DNA of 10,752 nucleotides from Thermoplasmata archaeon (GTDB lineage Archaea; Thermoplasmatota; Thermoplasmata; Thermoplasmatales; Thermoplasmataceae): the NCBI GenBank assembly GCA_021790415.1, contig JAJYDZ010000024.1, positions 1 through 10,752 on the forward strand, read 5' to 3'. Every line of letters begins with the position of its first letter. The first letter of the stretch is position 1. The translations under genes were made by a program, and so were the position numbers. This document shows, piece after piece, positions 6,469-10,752 of the stretch. Under the pieces are notes generated by a model. The model was not told the origin of the DNA. It was given only the letters and a program-made list of their open reading frames with translations, and did not search any database.

Positions 6469-7143
6469 ATGAATCTGGAGGAGAAGGTTGCAGGAGAGAT
6501 AGCCATATCTGAGAATCCTGGAGAAACAATGAGAAAATGGAGAGAGGAATTCCAGGTGGCAAAAGTAGATCTCTCAAGAGCCATGGACATTTCCCCTTCA
6601 ATGATAAGTGATTATGAATCAGGAAGAAGAAAGTCTCCGGGAATAGCTACAATTAAGAAATTTGTTTTTGCCTTGATTGAGATAGACAGAGATAGGGGAG
6701 GAATCATTCTCAGGAGGTATAATAGCGGCGTTCCTTACGAAGCGCTCATAGACATTAGCGACTATGATCATGATGTACATCTTTCTAGAATGGTGAAGGC
6801 CATTGATGGTGTGGTGCACTCAAAAAAAGGGATTGATAGGTATGTCCATGGATATACTGTTGTTGACGGCATAAAAGCCATACTATCATTTTCATATTCT
6901 GAATATAGCCTTCTTTATGGCTGGTCAAGCCAGAGGGCAATATTTTTCACAGACGTTAAACTGGGCAGAAGCCCAATGATTGCTATTAGGGTTCATCCCC
7001 TAAAGCCTGCAGCAGTAGTATATATTCAGGCCGATCGCGTCGATGAACTTGCAGTAAAACTTGCCGAAATTGAAAATATTCCACTTATTACAACAGAGAT
7101 GCCGGTTAAGGAAGTTTGTAGAGCGATCTCAGGTCTGAGATGA
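6469..7143 (+). CDS. Archaeal HTH transcriptional regulator (Xre-type HTH plus conserved C-terminal domain)
   Basis: A 224-residue predicted transcription factor. Residues 1-70 match a widespread archaeal type: an N-terminal helix with AGEIAISENPGETMRKWREEF (8-28), then an Xre-like helix-turn-helix ending in ISPSMISDYESGRRKSPG (41-58). The rest (about 80-224) is a mixed alpha/beta domain with HPLKPAAVVYIQ (176-187) and no membrane segment; it may bind a ligand or form dimers. The frame stays open to an ATG at 6421, but the ATG at 6469 is chosen because the conserved family pattern begins just after it. Promoter evidence is unclear: a TATA-like element at about 6408-6417 would give a leader near 30 bases, while a weaker one lies about 25 bases upstream. 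It is divergent from the FTR1-like gene, a possible target. Its last 15 bp overlap the ftsY 3' end on the other strand. Confidence 0.8.
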   Translation: MNLEEKVAGEIAISENPGETMRKWREEFQVAKVDLSRAMDISPSMISDYESGRRKSPGIATIKKFVFALIEIDRDRGGIILRRYNSGVPYEALIDISDYDHDVHLSRMVKAIDGVVHSKKGIDRYVHGYTVVDGIKAILSFSYSEYSLLYGWSSQRAIFFTDVKLGRSPMIAIRVHPLKPAAVVYIQADRVDELAVKLAEIENIPLITTEMPVKEVCRAISGLR

Positions 7144-8028
7144 TGGTAAAAGCTCTTCAGGGAGCATCTTTTTTATTACCCATTGAGGAGAGAATTCCAT
7201 TAGGTCTTCGGGATTTTGGCCGGTTCCTATGAACAATATTGGCTTTTTTAATTCTGAAGATATTGTGAGTATGGATCCTCCCCTTGCATCAGTATCGAGT
7301 TTGGTAACAATAAGCCCGTCGAAACCAATTTCCCGTGAAAATGTCTTTGACTGTTCCATTACATCGTTTGCAGCCATTGAATCTATTACCAGGATTGTCA
7401 GATCAGGTTGTGTAACTCTCTTAATCTTTTTCATCTCTTCCCTGAGATTTATGTTATTCTGCATACGTCCTGCCGTGTCTATGAGAACATAATCTATTCC
7501 TCTTGATCTTGCGTGTTCAATTGCATCATATGCCACTGCGGATGGATCACTTCCCGGCTGGTGTTTTATAACCTTTACCCCAACCCTTTCTCCCTGATAA
7601 CTGAGTTGATCAATGGCCCCTGCTCTGAATGTATCAGAAGCCGCCAGAACAACCCGTCTGTTTCTTTCAATAAGGAATCTTGCCATCTTTGCTATGGTTG
7701 TTGTTTTGCCTGTGCCATTGATTCCAAGAAATAATATCTTGAATGGTGAGTTTCCCTGAAGCATGCCCCAAGTATCGGCAGTTACTCCCTGTAGAAATTC
7801 AAAAACTGTATCATACAGGTTTTTTTTCAGCATCTCCCTTGAATACTTTTTCTTCGGGTCCTGAATTTTTTTTGCCAGAACCTGAGAAATTTTTTCAGTG
7901 GCTTCCAGAGAAACATCTGATTCCAGAAGTGCCTCATACACATTCTGAATAAAAGTTGATCCCCTTATTTCGGTTTCGCTTTCACCGCCAAATATGTTGG
8001 AAAACTTATTCTTCAATCCCTTAAACAC
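7129..8028 (-). CDS. ftsY: Signal recognition particle receptor FtsY
   Basis: FtsY is the membrane-associated SRP GTPase that docks SRP-ribosome complexes at the translocon through a GTPase heterodimer with SRP54. The 299-residue protein has an N domain of helices (about 1-90) and a G domain with all elements: P-loop GINGTGKTTT at 102-111, DTFRAGA at 132-138, DTAGR at 184-188, TKLD at 242-245, DARGG at 247-251 and GTGQ at 268-271. It lacks the long acidic A domain of bacterial FtsY; the positively charged first helix (FKGLKNKF) probably binds the membrane, as in other archaea. The start is GTG at 8028, only 4 bases after the pfdA stop, with a GGAATGATC Shine-Dalgarno-like stretch in the junction. 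It is the last gene of the pgk-pfdA-ftsY operon and converges with the HTH regulator, overlapping it by 15 bp. Confidence 0.95.
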   Translation of the reverse strand: MFKGLKNKFSNIFGGESETEIRGSTFIQNVYEALLESDVSLEATEKISQVLAKKIQDPKKKYSREMLKKNLYDTVFEFLQGVTADTWGMLQGNSPFKILFLGINGTGKTTTIAKMARFLIERNRRVVLAASDTFRAGAIDQLSYQGERVGVKVIKHQPGSDPSAVAYDAIEHARSRGIDYVLIDTAGRMQNNINLREEMKKIKRVTQPDLTILVIDSMAANDVMEQSKTFSREIGFDGLIVTKLDTDARGGSILTISSELKKPILFIGTGQNPEDLMEFSPQWVIKKMLPEELLPSSQT

Positions 8029-8032
8029 GAGA

Positions 8033-8455
8033 TCATTCCTTCTTTCCGCTGTTTTCTTTCATCATGGAAATTAACTGCTCGTATTGAGACATGGCAACCT
8101 TTCTCTGTGCATTCATGTTTTCCAGTGTGCCGTTAATGTCACTTATGAGTTTCTTCAGCCTCTCTTTTGTTTGTTCTGGAGTTTCCTCTATGAAAATTCC
8201 TGAACCAATTGGTATAATAAGGGGCTTGCTGCTCTCTATTCTTGCCTTGACGAATACGCCTCCTCCTATGGATATTCTCACATCTCCGGAGCTTTCAATG
8301 GCGGATTCTTCAAGAACTGATAGAGCTCTTAAATAATCTTCCGCCCCCTTTGAAAGGACAGATATCTGTCTGTCGGTTGATTCTATAACATTCTGCAAAT
8401 ATTGGATTTCCTGGCTAAGGGTTATTTCCTGTTCATTTTCTGTCAATCTTACCAT
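8033..8455 (-). CDS. pfdA: Prefoldin alpha subunit
   Basis: Prefoldin is a jellyfish-shaped hexamer (two alpha, four beta subunits) that holds unfolded proteins in the cytoplasm and passes them to the thermosome. This 140-residue protein shows the alpha-subunit plan: an N-terminal coiled coil (about 6-52), a core of two beta hairpins with GDVRISIGGGVFVKARI and PLIIPIGSGIFIEE (about 58-92), and a C-terminal coiled coil (about 94-135). The ATG at 8455 is preferred over an in-frame TTG two codons earlier. Either start lies inside the end of pgk, giving a 23-bp overlap with the ATG, so translation is probably coupled; GAGG directly abuts the ATG, too close for a normal Shine-Dalgarno site. The beta subunit gene is not in the window. 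In many archaea pfdA precedes ftsY, as it does here. Confidence 0.9.
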   Translation of the reverse strand: MVRLTENEQEITLSQEIQYLQNVIESTDRQISVLSKGAEDYLRALSVLEESAIESSGDVRISIGGGVFVKARIESSKPLIIPIGSGIFIEETPEQTKERLKKLISDINGTLENMNAQRKVAMSQYEQLISMMKENSGKKE

Positions 8456-9698
8456 CCTCAAAAAATTGCTTGTAACTTAGTTTTAAAGCCTCAAGAACTG
8501 GCATCTTCTCACCGGATAAATAGCTTATGAGTGCCCCGCCACCCGTTGACACATGATCAACTTTATCCATTACCTTCAGTGATTCTAGGACAGATATAGT
8601 GTGCCCTCCACCTGCAATTTTGATAGCATTTGCTTCAGCCACTGCCATGAATATATCCAGTGTTCCGCCTGCGTATTCTGCAATTTCATACATCCCCATA
8701 GGTCCGTTGATGAAAATTCCCTTGGCCTTACCGATAGCTTCACGAAAAATTGAGGCAGTTTCTGGACCTATATCTGCCATTATCTCATCGTCAGGAACAC
8801 TTTCCCTAGTATTCAAAACCTTTCCAGACGGGTTTAGTATTGAATCCACCGGGATTATGATCCTGTCCGTGAATTTTTCAAGGAGCTCCTTACAGATAGA
8901 TATGAGCTTGTCATGATTCTTATTATTCTTGATTATGAAATCCTTGTTCTTTTTGCCTATGTTTACTCCTTTGGCCATTAAAAATGCATTTCCTACGACC
9001 CCCCCTGCAATAATTGTCTTCACAATATTCTTTTCAAGGAAAGATTTTGAAACCGCGATTGAATCATCGATCTTGGCCCCGCCTAGAATGGCGATTTTAG
9101 GTTTTTCATTGCCTTTCAGAAACCTGTCAAGTGCCGTGATTTCATTCTCTATGAGCCTCCCGGCAAGATTTGGCACTAATCTCGTAAACCCTATGAGACT
9201 TGTTTGGGGTCTGTGAATAGCGGGGAAGGCATCGTTAACAAAGTAGTCAATGATCTGGGAAAGATTCCTGACGAAATTGGTAGATTCAAGAACATCATAG
9301 TCAGTTGTATCAAGAGAAACATCTTCAGAATAAAATCTTGTGTTTTCAAGCATTAATATATCGCCATCTTTCATTTTGGAGATTTCATTTATGGCATTGC
9401 TGTTGAAAAGAGAATCCACAAATGTGATTTTCCTTCCTACAAGCCTTTGAAGCCTTCTGGAATGCTCTTTTAATGGTATAAAATCGCTCTTTCCTGGCCT
9501 GCTTTGATGAGCCATTATTACCACTTTGGACAACTTCAGATCGTTGATTGTTTTAATATGTGATTTCAATCTGGATTCACTTAGAATTTCCCCAGTAATT
9601 GGATGTATGGGTGAATTCAGATCAAGTCTTAGTAGTACGGTTTTACCCTTCAAATCAAAACTGTCAAGCGTAAAAAACTTCCCCGAATCTTCAACCAT
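8433..9698 (-). CDS. pgk: Phosphoglycerate kinase
   Basis: This enzyme interconverts 1,3-bisphosphoglycerate plus ADP and 3-phosphoglycerate plus ATP in glycolysis and gluconeogenesis. The 421-residue protein, close to the usual 400-420, has the two-domain family motifs in order: RLDLNSP (24-30) and HQSRPG (64-69) for substrate binding, LENTRF (117-122), NDAFPAIHR (155-163), GGAKIDDS (206-213), GPMGMYE (332-338), and the nucleotide-site loops GGGHT (363-367) and STGGGA (384-389). HQSRPG instead of the bacterial HLGRP form is typical of archaea. The frame runs up to a TTG at 9719, but the ATG at 9698 has a TATA box 26 bases before it and is the likely leaderless start; the TTG would lie inside the promoter. 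It is the first gene of the operon with pfdA and ftsY. Confidence 0.95.
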   Translation of the reverse strand: MVEDSGKFFTLDSFDLKGKTVLLRLDLNSPIHPITGEILSESRLKSHIKTINDLKLSKVVIMAHQSRPGKSDFIPLKEHSRRLQRLVGRKITFVDSLFNSNAINEISKMKDGDILMLENTRFYSEDVSLDTTDYDVLESTNFVRNLSQIIDYFVNDAFPAIHRPQTSLIGFTRLVPNLAGRLIENEITALDRFLKGNEKPKIAILGGAKIDDSIAVSKSFLEKNIVKTIIAGGVVGNAFLMAKGVNIGKKNKDFIIKNNKNHDKLISICKELLEKFTDRIIIPVDSILNPSGKVLNTRESVPDDEIMADIGPETASIFREAIGKAKGIFINGPMGMYEIAEYAGGTLDIFMAVAEANAIKIAGGGHTISVLESLKVMDKVDHVSTGGGALISYLSGEKMPVLEALKLSYKQFFEDGKIDRK

Positions 9699-9718
9699 AT
9701 TTTTGGGTATGCTTTGCA

Positions 9719-9729
9719 ACTTATATGCT
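9719..9729 (-). promoter_or_regulatory. TATA box of the pgk-pfdA-ftsY operon
   Basis: AAGCATATAAG on the minus strand is centred 26 bases before the ATG of pgk at 9698, implying a leaderless transcript. It is the only good promoter seen for the three-gene unit; pfdA and ftsY start within or directly after the gene before them. Confidence 0.65.
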
Positions 9730-9820
9730 TTTTGCGATTATGTAAACTTATCAACGTTTAGAATTTACGGCTTTGAATTCAAATGCGTTTTTACTTTTTC
9801 AGTCTAATCCATAAGAGATA

Positions 9821-9836
9821 GTTTGACTAATTGCAA
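9821..9836 (+). repeat. 16-bp direct repeat, copy 1
   Basis: GTTTGACTAATTGCAA is found here, in the gap upstream of pgk, and again exactly at 10344-10359 inside the four-helix membrane-protein gene, in the same orientation 523 bp away. A chance exact match of this length is uncommon in a window of this size, though AT-rich composition raises the odds. Confidence 0.6.
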
Positions 9837-10102
9837 GAAATTTAAGAGTGCTATTAGTGTGTTGCAGTGGTCTCCTCTCCAATGTTTTGCATGGAGCATA
9901 TCACATGAACCAATGTGCTTCCCAACCTTTCTCACTTCTGTCCAACAGCGGACAAGATAATATATTGAGAGAAATTAGAAAGTTTCATTCGCTTTCATTT
10001 CCTATATTGCAAAATGGGAATTCCCGGTCGAATGTGTTAAATCTGCCTGAATACTGAAAAACATATCCATAAAATTTAAACGTCTTTTGCTCCGTTAATA
10101 AG

Positions 10103-10107
10103 AAAAA
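10103..10107 (-). terminator. Possible T-run terminator
   Basis: A TTTTTCTTATT stretch on the minus strand follows the stop of the four-helix membrane-protein gene by about 8 bases. Short T-runs such as this end transcription in many archaea without needing a hairpin. The run is brief, so confidence is low. Confidence 0.3.
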
Positions 10108-10114
10108 CTGCTCT

Positions 10115-10543
10115 CTAAACCCTATTGTTTTTCCTTGTGAGGATATAGTAGAAGGCTATTGCCATTAATGAAAGCGTAGAAAATAGTAAGGCAGTGAGGG
10201 GCGGTAAACTAACAAATATTACCATGCCTATGATGATGAGGTTGATGATTGCGAAAATCAGGATGTATATAATTGGAGATTGAACATGCACACTATTTTT
10301 AACGGGAATCTTACCATCCTCTTTTTGTTTTAACTGTATATACGTTTGACTAATTGCAAATATTGGGCTCATAATCGCCAAAATAAGAGTGATATTCAAA
10401 CCAAAATTAATAACTGGGTTCGTTAAACGATCTACAATGTTATAACGGTTTGCATAAATATGTACAATGATAAATGCAATTATGGAACAAATTGCAAAAT
10501 ATATTAGATATTTATAATGTGTTTGGTCATTCAATTTCACCAT
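10115..10543 (-). CDS. Small four-helix membrane protein of unknown function
   Basis: A 142-residue protein with four predicted membrane helices (about 12-29, 44-66, 90-111, 115-135), a charged loop rich in lysine (70-84), and a basic C-terminus (TRKNNRV). The even helix number and Lys/Arg placement suggest both ends lie in the cytoplasm. I recognise no family motif or conserved acidic residue within the helices that would point to transport or catalysis. The ATG at 10543 has an AAGGA ribosome-binding site 7 bases upstream, and a TATA-like TTTTATAC about 38 bases upstream. The gene is divergent from a sugar-nucleotidyltransferase gene and shares its promoter region. Codon 62 onward (FAISQT) contains the second copy of a 16-bp repeat found upstream of pgk. 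It is A/T-richer than the neighbouring housekeeping genes, which may mean a recent or lineage-specific gene. Confidence 0.7.
   Translation of the reverse strand: MVKLNDQTHYKYLIYFAICSIIAFIIVHIYANRYNIVDRLTNPVINFGLNITLILAIMSPIFAISQTYIQLKQKEDGKIPVKNSVHVQSPIIYILIFAIINLIIIGMVIFVSLPPLTALLFSTLSLMAIAFYYILTRKNNRV
10344..10359 (+). repeat. 16-bp direct repeat, copy 2
   Basis: This is an exact copy of GTTTGACTAATTGCAA, as at 9821-9836, here inside a gene where the minus strand encodes AISQT. The copy at 9821 also gives AISQT in a minus-strand frame, so the two may descend from one coding segment. Confidence 0.6.
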
Positions 10544-10575
10544 TCAGATATCCTTTTTACAGAGAATAAAGAACA

Positions 10576-10590
10576 GTATAAAATAATTAA
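10576..10590. promoter_or_regulatory. Shared divergent promoter region
   Basis: The stretch GTATAAAATAATTAA reads as a TATA box on both strands. On the plus strand it is centred about 26-29 bases before the ATG at 10610, implying a leaderless transcript. On the minus strand TTTTATAC lies about 38 bases before the ATG at 10543, leaving a short leader that would hold the AAGGA ribosome-binding site. Only 66 bp separate the two start codons. Confidence 0.55.
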
Positions 10591-10609
10591 TACCATAGGG
10601 TATAGTCAA

Positions 10610-10752
10610 ATGAAAGGTCTCATAACGGCAGCTGGAAAGGGAACAAGATCCGGTCTGGATGGAAAATTCAGGAAGGAGATGTTGCCAATGTATGACATAA
10701 GAGAAGGAAAGATAGTTCTTAGACCTATTATTGATCTTATAATAAACAGAAT
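10610..10752 (+). CDS. Sugar-1-phosphate nucleotidyltransferase, N-terminal part
   Basis: The frame opens with MKGLITAAGKGTR, the signature nucleotide-binding start of nucleotidyltransferases that join NTP and sugar-1-phosphate into an NDP-sugar. KEMLP at about 22-26 matches the second conserved segment and is phrased as in GalU-type UTP-glucose-1-phosphate uridylyltransferases; a GalU- or RfbA-like enzyme for glycan or glycolipid precursors is the likely role. Only the first 47 codons are in the window and the frame runs off the right edge, so substrate choice cannot be judged. The spacing between the GKGTR loop and KEMLP is shorter than in bacterial GalU. The ATG at 10610 lies 26-29 bases after a TATA box, consistent with a leaderless start. 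No other gene of a sugar pathway is visible. Confidence 0.8.
   Translation, partial: MKGLITAAGKGTRSGLDGKFRKEMLPMYDIREGKIVLRPIIDLIINR

Larger units (their letters stand above)
9740..10110. other. Gap without intact gene; possible decayed coding sequence
   Basis: About 370 bases with no convincing gene, tRNA or structured RNA. One minus-strand frame from about 10080 to 9806 reads as protein-like segments broken by two in-frame stops (at about 9985-9987 and 9901-9903), including EKGWEAHWFM and LERRPLQHTNSTLKFLAIS. The RP..H pattern followed by a hydrophobic helix vaguely recalls the C-terminus of some transposases, but this is a weak resemblance. A plus-strand frame of 69 codons (9848-10057) has no promoter and an unusual composition, so it is not called. 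The stretch also holds one copy of a 16-bp repeat at 9821. Confidence 0.3.

Noticed and set aside
6330..6512. A 60-codon plus-strand frame across the divergent gap
   Set aside because: It overlaps the HTH regulator start in another frame and has no family pattern.
9848..10057. A 69-codon plus-strand frame in the gap upstream of pgk
   Set aside because: No TATA box at the right distance, no ribosome-binding site, odd composition and no recognisable motif.
1..10752. CRISPR array, tRNA, rRNA, replication origin or intact insertion sequence
   Set aside because: I saw no regularly spaced repeats, no tRNA-like cloverleaf, and no intact transposase or terminal repeats.

Overview
The window looks archaeal and most resembles the Thermoplasmatales (relatives of Thermoplasma, Ferroplasma and Picrophilus). 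The evidence is an archaeal-type phosphoglycerate kinase, a prefoldin alpha subunit, a short FtsY without the bacterial acidic N-terminal extension, and an archaeal helix-turn-helix regulator with a DYESGRRKSPG motif. Several genes also have a TATA box 24-29 bases before the start codon, which implies leaderless transcripts. The lineage is inferred from gene content and style, not from a marker alignment.

Layout. Bases 1-348 hold the 3' part of a PIN-domain (VapC-like) protein that enters from the left. A minus-strand block follows: acetyl-CoA synthetase (504-2453, own promoter) lies downstream of an amino-acid permease of the APC superfamily (2861-4411), whose 3' end overlaps a small PH/GRAM-like protein (2617-2880). 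An HxlR-type regulator (4554-4940, plus) is divergent from the permease, and the shared gap holds a 17-bp palindrome that looks like an operator. A LURP-one-related (tubby/scramblase-like) protein (5042-5638, plus) comes next. Facing it is a seven-helix membrane protein (5647-6297, minus) with two ExxEA motifs that recall FTR1-type iron permeases. Divergent from that is the archaeal HTH regulator (6469-7143, plus), which runs 15 bp into the 3' end of ftsY.

The best-defined operon is pgk-pfdA-ftsY (minus, 9698 down to 7129). It runs from a leaderless pgk promoter through a 23-bp gene overlap and a 4-bp gap, and ties glycolysis/gluconeogenesis to protein folding and membrane targeting. About 400 bp between pgk and the next gene hold no intact gene, possibly a decayed one, plus one copy of a 16-bp direct repeat. 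A small four-helix membrane protein (10115-10543, minus) then shares a compact promoter region with the start of a sugar-nucleotidyltransferase gene (10610 to the window end, plus).

The region is mainly housekeeping and metabolic. I see no defence island, CRISPR array or intact mobile element. The least-described parts are the FTR1-like membrane protein, the archaeal LURP-one protein, the permease/PH-like overlap and the HxlR palindrome unit.
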